Assembly: GCA_028023455.1 (NCBI GenBank)
Contig: JAQFVV010012395.1
Location: 7,571,998-7,635,997 of the forward strand
Length of the DNA: 64,000 nt
Source of the DNA: Epiperipatus broadwayi
Taxonomy: Eukaryota > Onychophora > Udeonychophora > Euonychophora > Peripatidae
Reading direction: 5' to 3'
Shown: piece by piece, positions 35,671 to 48,418 of the stretch
Numbering within the stretch: the stretch's first letter is position 1
Layout: each line of letters starts with the position of its first letter
The notes under the pieces: model-generated
Databases searched by the model: none
What the model saw: only the letters and a program-made list of their open reading frames with translations
Told to the model about the DNA's origin: nothing
Made by a program: the position numbers and the translations under genes

Positions 35671-38600
35671 TTCTGCACTATAATAATTTATCTCTCTCTC
35701 TATATTGTAACCTATACTATGTGTAGCTCCACTACACATCGTGCATCCACGTTGGTCACCATAAGCACATCTGTAACTTTCCATCTGATCATTGGACAGT
35801 TAGGCCCACACATTTCTGGGTGACATAATCCCATATAACCTAGCTACATCCTTAATCAATCAATCAAGCCACTACGTTGCACCATAATCTCAATTGTAAC
35901 CTTTCTCACTGGTCTAACTGGTCACAAACAAATCATGCCGCACGTTTTAGTGACTAAATTCTCCTATGCAACTTATCATACTCTCATTATCAAGAATATA
36001 AGCATAAAGAAACAAAAATGTAAAACTAATGAAATGATTCCTGTATTGAATAAAACTAGCATGAAACTATAGATCTAAAGAAGATCACAAAGTGATTAAT
36101 AAAGATAATAACTTCTGGTCAAACCAGCTTTGAAATCCAAACAAACAAAATATGATGAGCTAACTTTGATATTTAGAAAACCAATAACTAGCTAATAATT
36201 ATATCTCTGGAATGATTATGAAATTAAGACTATAAATGAAATGATAAGTAAATTATGATGTAGATGACTAAATGGATGATGAAAATAAGTAATAATTAAA
36301 TAGTAGAATGAAATGAGTCTAAGAATGAAGAGAAAAGAATGAAGATGTATGAGAATAATGAATGATTAAGATGATGATAGAATAAGAGTTAATGAATAGT
36401 TAAGATGATAAAAGAATAAAAGTTAATGTATGATTAATCAATTATGATAATGAATTAATGTCAAATGAGAATGAATAACTAAAAGAATGATCAAGATGAA
36501 ATTGAAGAACAATGTTAATGATGGAGACTGAAATCTTAAACTATAAACTAATATGAGTATTAAATGGTAAAAAGATAAGCTAAATAAAAATAGGGATTCC
36601 AAGCTTGACACAACCAGAATATTATCATGAAGTTAAAACAAACTATCCATTTTATGCCAAAGAAGTAATTTACATCTTAAAGCTTAGTTGACTTTCATAA
36701 AACAGTGAAAGTAATCTATTTCAAGTCCAACTATAATAATTAACTAGATATAAAATTTATTACAAATTTAAATTCTACCTTGAAACTTAACAACTAATTC
36801 TTCTCAGGGTTCAAACACTCAAAATCATTATACAAAATATATTTGGGTCAGTGAGAGGGATTTTACCACTACCCAAACATAATGCACAAAACAGCTCTCA
36901 ATATAAACTCAAATTAAGAACTATATTTAGCAGTTACACATAAACTTTATGAACTTAATAACTCTTCTAACTTTAATATTTAAGAAATATGAATACCTTT
37001 TTAATAAATAAATACAATAACTTACCAAATTCCTTTTCTCAAATAATTATAAACCATGTGATCAAGATCAGTGAATGATAGCTCTGCAGATTTAACTAAA
37101 TCAATCAAATCAATATTATATTTATCTTTTAATCTATTACTTAAAATAATCTGTACTCTAAGTTATTAACATTTTGATTATTGTGTGATGATGCATTAGA
37201 TGTACTAATAAATTATAAGGCTTACCAAAATTATTATGATATAGCATAATATAGTTAATAGTACTATATTGGTCAATGATGATTTCAATTTATAATCTTC
37301 TGATAGGTTGATAGCAATAACAATAATAGTGTATATATGTGGTAATTAGCAATAAGATTACAGGCAACTAAATAAATTTTTAAATACAACAAACTTTATT
37401 TACAATATTTACAAATTTTTAATTCACAGACATGGCATGAAACAAAGCTAATATATTAAAAGAACTTATGGATGGGAAAATACCTGGTATCCCATTGACT
37501 ATATACTCAGCAAATGATACAACCTGCTTATAAAATGATATTCAAAATATCATTTATTACTCTTTAGCCTATTTTAAAGAATAAGATAATGAAACTTATT
37601 TAAGCTGACTAGCACTTAAATTACAACTAACAGTATATTTAGAACTTTAGGATATGCACCAAGTTTAAATTTAGAATTCCAAAAAAATTTATAAAGTATT
37701 GCATTCTCCTAAAGCCCTTTCTTTTATCAGAATATGATAAGGGCAATTATCATATTCTGCACAATTAATAACTTATTCAAATTTGAAATGAATAGGTTTG
37801 GTGCATTAAAGTAAGAATAAACATCAAAAGTCAAATACACATAGATCTCACTACAACATTACCTATGTCCACAACTTAATTATTGAATACTTCTGATCTT
37901 ACCAATCTATTGTCAAATCATTATTTGATGAAGATGAATCCACACTGCCAATGTGCATCTCTTGCTTTTACATCTATAAAATTCTACCATTATTAATAAT
38001 CTTAGTTTGATCTGTCTATAACTGATAATGATCCTATAACATCATAAACACTATTATAATTAGGCCAACACTATAGCTAGATTAGTGTCCCCAAATCTAA
38101 CATTATTTTGACCTTGCCATATGGTTTTGAACTACTATACTTCACCATACATGGTGGAAAAACTAACTCTATATCATCATGAGAGATTTAACAGTAAAAA
38201 GGGAGGCTCTATAAAAACAACATGACAGTTGTATAATAATATGGCTAATTCTACTACCTCTCTATGGGTATAAACATGTGTGGGCTTTGCCTCATCATGA
38301 AAAAAATAGAATTCAGACCATGGATATCCTTTCTTTAGGGTTATTTATGCTAACAAGCATTAATTACTACTTAGCCTCTACCCATCTTTCCTCTCATGGA
38401 ATCAGCAATAGGTGACTCTCCATCAGCCCATGCTCAATATTACTATTAATCTATTGGATGCCATTCTATTGGAACATCCTATCAGCTAAAAAACTGTTAC
38501 TAATCATTCTCAATATTATAGCAAGGTAAAATAACACTGACAATAACACTGGAGACATACATATTCCATTTCACAATGCAGAATCATTAATGTATCAATA

Positions 38601-41600
38601 GACAAACCAAAATACATATGTCAAATGATTGCTGATTATTTTAAAATGACAACTGTACTTTTGTTAAAGAGAGCACAACGTATTTAAGCAATAAAGATCA
38701 AACCTGTATTTGTATTCAAAGTGGACAAGTTCATTTCTATACAAAATTACAAAATGAAAAAGGTTTATATCAAATTTTCTTTTATATAAGAAAATAATCT
38801 GGCCATTCTAGTATCTTTGAAAAATATTGTTTGTTTACCTTTAATAAAATACATTAAAATCTGTTTTAAAATATGAGAGAAGTAAATATCTCTCTCAACT
38901 CTCTCTAGATAAACGATATATATAATCTCATGTTTTTCCCCTAACTAAAAAAAATAAAATACATGTAATATATGTATATATTTTACACATTTTCTTCTTT
39001 AACTCAATGTATATATTTTTTTCATGCCACAACAAATATATATATGTTTAAAAAAAAATCCCAAATAACACATTACGTAAGTAATATACATAACTCAGCA
39101 GTAATAAAAAAAAAATAAACCAACGTTTTCTTCCATTAAATTTTATATAATTCCTCCAAGTTATTTCATCTTTGTGAGTTGAACTGATAATAACTGACAT
39201 TATGATGAGCAAACATTCCAGACAATGCATATATATTTTATTATCCTGTTTGATGCTAACATAATAAGGCAATATTCACATATTTTCAAGTGTATCACAA
39301 TTAAAATCAGTTATCCATTTTTCTGGAGATAATTTTCTTTAATACGGTATAGGTTATTGTAGTCTTCACAACAAACTTTTATATACATTTATTGATTTAT
39401 TTGTTATTATATTGTGAGACAAGGTTTAAACGTTCAAGTGGGTTACAACTAAAATTAGTTTATTTACGTTTTAATCCAGATGATTTCTTTGAAAAAAAAA
39501 AGACTTTATAATTTTATTGCAATTATTATCTTTAGTTTTTTTTCTCTTTAAAATAATAATTTATTCTTTCTGTTCTTCACTCCTGCGGTAATATATATGT
39601 AAGAATCTTTAAACAGTAGGACATTTTTTAAAAACCATTCTCAAAATCTTATTTATACGTTTTGCATGGAAAACTTTTATAGGCAAATAATTATTTTGTC
39701 CCATTTTGATTAGCAAAGTATTATATAATTATCATCTTAAAAGGAATTTATCCATTTATTAATATGATATCCTTCACATTTTAATGAATTTGTAATTTTT
39801 CTATTACTATCATTACACAAGTTTGGCGCTATAAAAAAATCAGCAGATGAGTATTTATTTCTTAATAAAGAATTGAGTATAAAATCACTTACAATTCCTT
39901 TATTTTTATTAAAAGTTATATGATATAAAATGACTTTATTTTATTTATAACATCTTCTGAAATCCCCTTTTTAAAATTATTTTGAATTTATTTTCTTGAA
40001 ATTACGATTTTCCAATGAACATCTGTTCTACTTTATATTTAATAATGGTGTGAAAATACAAACATTATCAACTTTTTAGTCTACTTATAAATAATTTGTG
40101 CGTCATTTTCAAAGAAGAGATTTTAAAAATATACACAACATAAAAGCAAAAACTTACTTTTTCTTGAATTTTCCTGGGTTTGAAGCAATACTTATTTAGA
40201 TAAAGACTTATTTCCATGGCTTTTATTTCCTTCTCCAGTATGAATCCTACGAATATGCGGTCGTGGAAATGGTGTTTACAATGATAGCAAGGTTTTTTAG
40301 ATTTATTCCATCATTTCTAGATAGCAAGATATTATAATTCCATTCAATTAGATTTCAAAATTTCCTGATTTTTAGTTTTTTTTCCTCCTTATTTTAGATC
40401 AGAGTTGAGTTATGTGGTTGCTTAGTTCTTGTTTTTCTTAATCAACCCCCCCCACACACACTTTATTTAGATAATATATATCTTGTTTTACAATGAATTG
40501 TGGGAGTAATTAAACCAATAATCTTGGTCTGCATAATTAATATTACCCCCTCTGGCTTCATTTTTAATAACTACCCATAATGATTCAAGATAGCTTTAGA
40601 TTTACTACATAAAAAATATGCTTAAGTAATTTACTATAATGATTCATTTTACAAGACTTACAAATTTGATTTAATTATTTATTTATTTCAGTTGCTATTC
40701 AACAATAATAAAATAGCAATATACTTATTTCCCAATTAATACCAATATTTTTAAATTGTTGTTTTAGTCTAGTCAGAGCCTAGACTGGGTTTGAAATCTC
40801 ATCTCCACTCAAGCAACTTTCCCAGTGCATCCAAAACAGTCTTTATTAAAAGCCACTCATTAAGATTTTCATGCCAAATATATTATTAAGGTTTAAAATT
40901 TTGGATTATTAAATCCAGGGACCTAAATAAAAGGTCACAATATATATATACATTTAATATATATTTTGATATAGATATCTTCACAGAAATAAAATGTATT
41001 ATTCTTTAATGTGTTCTTATTTAGTAACTATAAAATCATTTATTGTATTTCGAGTGCTACTGTTATCACTTTTAGCTTGCCTTTATTATTTTGTAGTTAT
41101 TTATAATATTACTTTAGCATACACAATTTTTGTGTAGAAATCATTTATTAACATGACTAGTTAAAAAAAATTTGAATATATCAGTATTATACAGACATCT
41201 AAAAAAATAGAATGTTAATTTGCATATAAAACAAGACAAAAGATATCCTATTTTGATCTCAATATTAATGACAATTTTGTTAGCAAGGCAATTTTTGAAT
41301 GTGTCTTTTTAAATGGGAAAATTTTAAGTCTTCAGTAAATTATTTACATATTTAAGCTTATTTATGAAATATATTTATAAAATATTTTTTAAACCAAACA
41401 CTACATGGTTATAATTAGATTTTATTTGAAAATATTTATTTTTAAGAAGACAATAAGTTACAAAGCAGAAGCAGTTTTTATTGGCTAATAAGAAATTTCT
41501 TGCAAAATTTTAATAAAAATAAATTAAATTTTGAATTTTAAGCATATTATCATTCTTTAACAATGCCTAAATTAAAATTTGTTTTTATTTTTAAAGTAAA

Positions 41601-42690
41601 ATTCTAATATAAAATATTTGATTCTATAATTTTTATGAATAGACAATATTATTTCCAATAATAAAACATGCCATTGTTCTAGTTAAGAACTCCATTTAAT
41701 AATTTATTTTCCTATTTTGTAAAGTTCAAATATTAACTTTTAGAATGTCTACCAGTTTGAAAGATTACATTTGTAATAATTAATGTAAAGATTATCAATA
41801 TGTAATATAGAAAAAAGGTTTAATTGTAAAAATAAAATGTTGCAAATATGGACAAACTTCTCACTAGGGTCTTTCAAATAAGAAGGGAATAGTCGAAATT
41901 AGAACAAGTTAATGAAAATTTAGTGTATCTATAACTGGGATAGAAAAAATGTCTAGTTTAACAAATAATTTAGTAATAAATCATTAATATATTTTTAAAA
42001 AAGTAGTTGGTGTCAGGGTTTTCATATAAATTAAACTATAATAATTTTTTTTATCTATAAATACTGAATAAATGATTCATGTAAGAGATTGTTAACTGAG
42101 TATTGGTCCAACATTTAATGCCCATCTTGGAAATATTTGTCAATTTCAGATATATTATAGGAATGTGTAGTGGAATGTTTTAAATCTATTTGTTTATCAT
42201 ATATGAAGTCAAGTTTAAATATATCTAAAATATGTATATAAAGCTAATTTATTCCATATATATGCTTAAATCATCTGAAAAGTGTATGGAAAATACATGC
42301 ATGCTAGAAGAGAGAGTGATATATTTTTCTGCGCGGATGGATGATTGCTAATGGATAATGTGGTAGGTTGAGTTAAAGAATGCACTGTTAAAAATCAAAA
42401 ACCGGAATATATATGTATGTGTGCGTGTATCGGTAAAAATATTGGAAAAACTTTGCTTTTAATACTATAATTCAATTGCTTTTTGTAAATTTAATTTTTG
42501 ATTATATATATTTATTTTATTGATAAATAACTAACTTCAACTATTCGAAGATAGATACACAAAAATTACGCATTTGACACTATATTTATAAATAATATTA
42601 ATTTTAGTATTCTTTTAAAAAATTAAAGAATAAATATATTTAGGAAACACTTATAAATATACACACAAGCATATACACATATATTATATA
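35671..42690. other. Non-coding stretch, no gene recognised
   Basis: From 35.7 to about 38.7 kb base composition is more even and homopolymer runs are fewer than in the flanks. At 36230-36580 a cryptic GATGA/GAATGAT simple-sequence bias dominates. From 38.7 kb the sequence returns to AT-rich background, with a short C-run and CA repeat at 40443-40460. A weak tRNA-like word GGGTTTGAAATCTC lies at about 40788. No ORF with coding character or paired repeat was found. Confidence 0.4.
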
Positions 42691-42779
42691 ATCTAATAGC
42701 TCTATTAAATTACGAAGAATACCTTGTTCTAAACAATTTAATTAACTTGCAAAGATTACCGAAGTATTCAAGTTCCGCA

Positions 42780-42950
42780 TGACGGCTGCCGCTTTATGCT
42801 AAACTTGTTTGAATGGATAATGTACTGGCATCCAAAACAACTACATCACTGTCGATAAACTCTCTCTACTCAGAGGAAGTTAGGAATGCAGCATGAAGAA
42901 GCCAGGATTACGGCTTATGAATATTATGTACATTATTAATTGAGAATATG
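42780..42950 (+). CDS. Candidate exon 1 ending in its start codon
   Basis: A G+C-richer island ends GAGAATATG|GTAAGTAT with the donor GT at 42951-42952. The ATG (42948-42950) is the last codon of the exon, with A at -3 and an in-frame stop at 42918-42920. Upstream ATGs open only short frames. If spliced to the 43 nt exon at 51556-51598, the protein would start with a hydrophobic segment (see that entry). The 5' boundary is not defined; the start given is the edge of the island. Inference only, no transcript evidence. Confidence 0.35.
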
Positions 42951-42956
42951 GTAAGT

Positions 42957-43460
42957 ATATATTTAAAACTTAGACTACAGTTAAATTAACAGCGTCAAAT
43001 AAAATAGAAATGAAAATGTAATCGGATTTATAAAGAAACAAAGAATATAATAATTTAAAATAGAAAAAGAAAAATTGAAACAGATACAGTTGTTGTTGTT
43101 GTTAGTATTATTTTGATGTTAATTAAGAAGCGACTAAAATACATATTAAAAAAAGAAGAGAGAGATAGTTACGGATACATATAGATGTAGGTAATTTGGT
43201 CCCGTCAGTAATGTTTTGGCTAGGGAACCAACAATAAAGTTTTATCTTAAATGCAAAAGTAAAAAAGGTATATTTCATATTAATTTATTTGCGGAAGGCA
43301 GGCAATAGGATATTACGATCAACTGTTTGTGATTAATCATTGTCGGGACAGCACAATTAGTGCTAGCATCTCAGTTCTAAAAGAATTATACTCAGTCATA
43401 AAGGCTTCAGGATCCAGCCTTTTCAAAATAAAATGAAAGTTTCTATTTTCTTATCACGGT
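42957..43460. other. Putative intron start
   Basis: AT-rich, with a short (GTT)n near 43090. No gene was recognised. Confidence 0.4.
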
Positions 43461-43464
43461 TTTA

Positions 43465-43556
43465 TTATACACATGTGTGTGGTTGTATTTATCGGTTGTA
43501 TGAGATAAAGTGTATGGATGAAGAGAGCTTGAAAGTCTGTTGTTCAAATCCGCAAT
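43465..43556 (+). mobile_element. Family B SINE fragment
   Basis: This holds ACATGTGTGTGGTTGTATTT, ATCGGTTGTATGAGAT and GAAAGTCTG...GTTCAAATCC, the tRNA-like end of family B with a diverged B box. It lacks the upstream body, so it is truncated. Confidence 0.6.
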
Positions 43557-44349
43557 ATTGCATCTAGACTCCAGGTATATATCTGTATTTAAAATTATCA
43601 CATACAAATTGTTATTTTTTTGCCTGTAATATAATATGGCGCTATCCCGTTTTATATAGTCAATTTTGTAACAACAATTGCATTTTTAAAAATTATCAAA
43701 AAACAAAACAATTGCATTTTTGCAATAGTTAATGTGGTATGCAGGCTAGAGTTAATAGCAATTCTCATTAGTATATCCAATGTTTGAATTGCATTCAGTG
43801 CAGGCGGCACCAAACAGTACAATTCATGCAAAGACTGTTATCTAATGGAGATTACTTAATGGAGATAATATGTGATTTACATGTATTTTAGGGTGGAAGA
43901 ATTGCAGTCCAAGATAGCTATAGTCTCACCAGTGCAAATTGTTATGAGTTACCACTGAAAATATAAATTTTAATGTTTTTTAATGGCACTATAAAAAAGT
44001 ATCAATAGCAAATAGTCTTCTGCTTGACCAAACTTCTCTCAAAAATATTGAGAAGTATTGGATAAATAGATATTAAGAATTAATCGAGGGAAGATGTGGG
44101 TGTTAGCATTTATATGATTATTTTAATATGTGTATTAAATTTTTATTATACATATTTTTAAGAAATAACAGTCTTAAATAGCAAACTATATATCCAAAAG
44201 CCCCTCACACATTTTTATTAAAGAGTAAAAGGACTCAACTCATTGGCAAATCAGCTGGTGATTACTGATTAGCTTTATGTTGTGTATATATATTTTACAA
44301 TGTAACTATTTGAAAACCAGGCCCTCTTCACAAACCTGGAGCTTAATTG

Positions 44350-44922
44350 TAAGTATAGGGGATTTGAACTCAAACTTTCAAGCACCCTTCATCCATCCAC
44401 ACTATCTCATACAACTGATACATGTGACCACACCCATGTAGAAAAGATAAATAATCACCAATACCCGTATTTCCTGCTAAACCAGCATTCATCGGTTGGT
44501 CCAGATTATCATCTCCCAAACATTTATATAATCAGTTATATTAAGATAGCAAATCTCCATACTTTGATGGACAGGCTTCAATCTACACCAACCTCCAACT
44601 TTTCAGACATCCATATCAGCATGGGATTAGGGTTTTCATCATCAGATTTTCAATGATATGGATGGCTGAAAAGTTGGAAGTTGGAGTAGATTGAAGCCTG
44701 TCCATTAAAGTATGGAGATTTGCTATCTTAATATAAACTGAGCACTGGTTATATATATGTGTGAGAGATGATAATCTGGACCAACTGATGAATGCTGGTT
44801 TAGCACGAAATACATGTATTGGTGATTATTTATCTTTTCTACATGTGTGTGGTCATGGGTATCGGTTGTATGAGATAATGTGGATGGTTGAAGGGTGCTT
44901 GAAAGTCTGAGTTCAAATGTAA
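44350..44922. repeat. Foldback of two family B SINEs
   Basis: A minus copy at 44350-44618 and a plus copy at 44654-44922 are inverted around a 35 bp loop. Both hold the full word order of family B, including ATAATCTGGACCAACTGATG, CAGCATTCATC or its complement, and GGTTGTATGAGATAATGTGG. The tRNA-like ends with their B boxes (GAGTTCAAAT) face outward, so pol III transcription from either would run inward through the centre. Arms agree closely. Confidence 0.8.
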
Positions 44923-45472
44923 CTATGGTAAATACCTATTTACATAAATAATAAATAGATTATTAAATACTATAGCTATGAGTTAGCTATCTAAAAAAAA
45001 AAAAAATGTTTGAAAATCATTTGCTACATGGAAAAATCTATACATTTCGTATATCCATAGCTCCATAATAATAATTCACATCTTTTTTTTTATATTTCTA
45101 TAAATAAAAAACTGTTTGCATCCATGTGTCTGCAATGAAAAAGTAAACGTTCATGATAGTATTTAGATATTTAAGATTATGGCATATGAATAAAGTGGGG
45201 TAAAGGATTAAAAGATGAAAAATTATGGCTCTTAGATATTAAAAATATTATAGATATAAAGTTTACTAAACTTAAAGTATATAACTAATATGAAATTAAA
45301 TGTAACAGCTTAATAAAAATAATTAATAATTTATGTATTTATTGCTGGCAATACTTATTGAACATATACATTTATAAATTTGTAATATATATGTATATTT
45401 TTGATAATATTTTGTTTTTGTTATTCTTTATAATATTTGATAATCATTTACATATATTTATAAATACTTCCA

Positions 45473-45486
45473 CACACACACACACA
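45473..45486. repeat. Short (CA)n tract
   Basis: A run of seven CA units in AT-rich DNA. Confidence 0.9.
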
Positions 45487-45518
45487 CCTTCATATAAAAT
45501 ATATTAATTAGATTTTTA

Positions 45519-45798
45519 CAGACTATACAAATTACAATAGAATGACAGCCTGTTAAGCTAATTGCGCAGACGCTGTGAGAATGTTATTAATAAATGAATA
45601 AACATTTGAGTCGTAAGAGTAAGAGGATTCCTTTTTACTCTTATACAAATACTATATCATGTGGTTGTTCGAAGGTATTCATTTATTAATAACATTCTCA
45701 CAGCGTCTGCGCAATTAGCTTAACAGGCTGTCATTCTATTGTAATTATAATCGCACGCAAGACGTTATAAAATAAATGCTTATTCAGACTATACAAAT
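45519..45798 (+). mobile_element. 70 bp inverted-repeat element with 14 bp TSD
   Basis: CAGACTATACAAAT occurs at 45519-45532 and 45785-45798. The insert opens with an arm of about 70 bp (TACAATAGAATGACAGCCTG onward) that recurs as a perfect inverse at 45678-45749, with a 75 bp centre holding TTTGAGTCGTAAGAGTAAGA. It then has a unique tail ending GACGTTATAAAATAAATGC, like the 3' end of the 849-994 insertion. A 14 bp duplication and the shared 3' tail fit retroposition better than cut-and-paste transposition, although the arms look MITE-like. Confidence 0.75.
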
Positions 45799-45841
45799 GT
45801 ATATATATTGTCTATATTAAACTTAATGTAATTAGAAAGAT

Positions 45842-46167
45842 TTGAATTCAGATTTCCAAGCTTCTTGCAGCTATGCACTCCATCTTATACAACTGATATA
45901 CATGACCACATAATATGAAAAAGATAAACGATCTCCAATATACGTATTTCATGCTGAACCAGCACACTCATCAGTTGGTCCAATTTACTGTCTCCCATAT
46001 ATATATACAATGTCTCATGGTAATCTGGTCCAACTGATGGATGCTGGTTCAGCACACAATACAGATATTGGAGATCATTTATCTTTTTCACATGTATGTG
46101 AGTCATGTATATAAGTTGTATAAGATGATGTGCATAGCTGTAGGGAGCTTGAAAGTCTGAGTTCAAG
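45842..46167. repeat. Second foldback of family B SINE ends
   Basis: A minus copy at about 45842-45988 and a plus copy at about 46020-46167 surround a 30 bp AT-rich loop. Both hold the GGTCCAACTGATGAATG-type mid part, AGCACGAAATAC-type word and the tRNA-like end. They are more diverged than the pair at 44.4-44.9 kb. The 93-codon minus ORF across this is a shadow of the repeat. Confidence 0.7.
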
Positions 46168-46969
46168 ACATGTAAATATCAAAATCATAATGGAGGGAAA
46201 GGACGGTAATTTTTATATTTTATGACATAAATTTTAGCAATGATGTAATTAACCAAACAACCAATTAAAGGAGAAAATTTTAATTGAAGTAGTATCTTAT
46301 TCTAGTAATTTTAATAAGCCCGTATTAATTTAATTAAATATGTAATGCTGAAAATATATCTTATTTCCAGAGTAATCAAAACTGAATACATTATTACAAT
46401 AATGAATAAGTCAGATTTTTAAATTACATAAACATTTCTTCAACAAACTTTGTAAACAATGCTGTTTTCTTGCATCAATGCAAATCTATTATTTGGTCAT
46501 TAAATTAGCTGTTGATACAAGAAGAAAGTGAACATTGTTTTAGTTAGTTGTGAATTACTGTAATAAAATATTTGAATTTAATTGCTTCGTGAATATATAT
46601 ATATATATAATAGAGATTGACTCATTACACAGTACAATAGTAAATGAAATATTTTATAGCCCCAGGGTGAGACAATAGTATTGAAAAAAAGTTAGTACCA
46701 TCTTCTCTTGATAAAATTATATTATGCTAGAGCTAAAAAGAATTTCAATTATCTATAGTACCAATAACATGAATTAGAATAGATGAGATTAACTCATTGC
46801 AATTGCTTAAATATAATCATTAAGGGAAAATATATAAAGTTAAATAGATGGTCTAAACAAAAAATGCTATTATAATAAATGAGTCACACTCTCTCTAATC
46901 ACTTGATGACTAGAAAAGGTGTATCTCATTTACTTTAATCGAATTTATTGTTTATATGATATATTTAAC

Positions 46970-46974
<5 letters not shown>
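46168..46974. other. AT-rich non-coding stretch
   Basis: No feature was recognised, apart from a short AT run near 46597. Confidence 0.5.
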
Positions 46975-47008
<34 letters not shown>

Positions 47009-47072
47009 TGATGGAAATAGTCCAATATAAAAATACAGCTAGAACACCATCATCACAAACCTTCAGAAAAAC
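46975..47072. repeat. (AT)n followed by 70 bp copy of the 57 kb repeat
   Basis: An (AT)n run to 47002 is followed by ATTAGATGATGGAAATAGTC through CTTCAGAAAAACA at 47003-47072, identical as far as I can read to 57359-57428. It lies in the same relative orientation on the plus strand and is bounded on both sides by TATATA runs. Confidence 0.8.
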
Positions 47073-47079
47073 AATATAT

Positions 47080-47515
47080 ATATGTTGAATTAAATATTTT
47101 CATAGGTTATTATAATAAAGAATAAAAATAATAAGATAATATCTATGTAAACAGAAATAACTTTTTGCCTATTGTTGTTTGTACTAAATGACTGGTCTCT
47201 CTCAGGTTAAACTGAGCTCCATTAATATATAAAATAATTCTTTTGTTGGGATTTTTGTTGAAGTAAAAACTCTTCTTTTACTTCAAACTCAAGTTGTTAA
47301 ATAGATTTAAAGTCAGAAATCTATTTTTATAGGTGTGAGAATGTGAAAAAATATAATCTTTCCTGAAATTCTGCAAATAATATTTAAACTTCTTCAGAGA
47401 GATGCATATGTTGAGTTAAATTTTTCATGGATTATTATTTTAATAAAAAATAGAAATAAGATTATTTATATTCATGTAAACAAAGATAACTTTTTGCCAT
47501 TTGTTGTTGCTAGGA
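47080..47515. repeat. Diverged direct duplication, about 110 bp
   Basis: 47082-47190 and 47405-47515 share an ordered set of words: ATATGTTGA[AG]TTAAAT, TTTTCAT.G.TTATTAT, AATAAGAT, CATGTAAAC[AA]... and AACTTTTTGCC.TTGTTGTT. They lie about 320 bp apart in the same orientation, with about 75-80% apparent similarity. Confidence 0.6.
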
Positions 47516-47519
47516 AATT

Positions 47520-48278
47520 ATTCCAGCTAATATGTATATTTTAATAAAATATGATTTTGAAAGCAGATACCATACTTCCTCATTTATATAGATCTGAAAT
47601 CTCAATTTTAATCCATATATTAAAATTAAGCCTATCACATTATTTATATTTTGCATATAAATAACTTCTTTTTCATGCATAGTTAAATGGTAGTATGGCT
47701 AGAAATTTGCATAATCATACCTATCATTTGAGGTCTAAATCTGAGTGGAACTTGCCAATGTAATTTTCAGGAAACAAATTTTTATATAAAATAATTTACC
47801 TAACAGTTTAGTTGTTAGGTAAGCTACATTTCTAAAGACTAAAATAAAGATAGAAAATTGTTTAAACTCTCACATATTAGAAATTAATTACCTTGAGAGT
47901 AAATCATTTCTTTCACCATTTTTTAAATGTTCTTGAAAAACCTTTGTTTTCAAAAGTAACCACACCCATGCATACGTATAAATTGAAACACATAATTTTT
48001 TAAATTCATTTTACCTGCATTAAGTCACAATAATCCTTCCATTTCTACAATATAATCATTCTAAGTATGTCAAATAAACAAGTATTTCATAGTAGTTATT
48101 TTCAAGCTTATATGTTGAAAATTATAAATATATGAATTAGTCTTTAAATTATTTGCAAGTATCTGTAATCTTTTACAGAAAAAGAAATACACCCAGAACA
48201 ATAATAACACCTATCTTCAAACAGTTTATCTTGACTGATTTATTTGATACTTATATTGCTTATAATACTTCTTTCATG
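47520..48278. other. AT-rich non-coding stretch
   Basis: No feature was recognised. Confidence 0.5.
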
Positions 48279-48418
48279 ACTTCAATGCAAACCAATTTTC
48301 TTAAAACACTTGTAAGCATGTTTTAAAAAGGGGTAATTGTGTTCTGATGAAGACTGCTGGACAAATGAAACTGTAAGGAAAATAAAGAAGTGTTTTAAGA
48401 AAATTTGTTTGCATTGAA
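48279..48418. repeat. 140 bp hairpin with 31 bp arms
   Basis: ACTTCAATGCAAACCAATTTTC at 48279 onward pairs with the inverse ending at 48418, with one or two mismatches. The loop holds CTGATGA at 48344-48350 and GAAAC at 48367-48371. It looks like a small foldback element. The ORF at 48301-48525 spans it by chance. Confidence 0.65.

Noticed and set aside
45885-46166. 93-codon minus-strand ORF
   Set aside because: Lies entirely within the inverted SINE pair.
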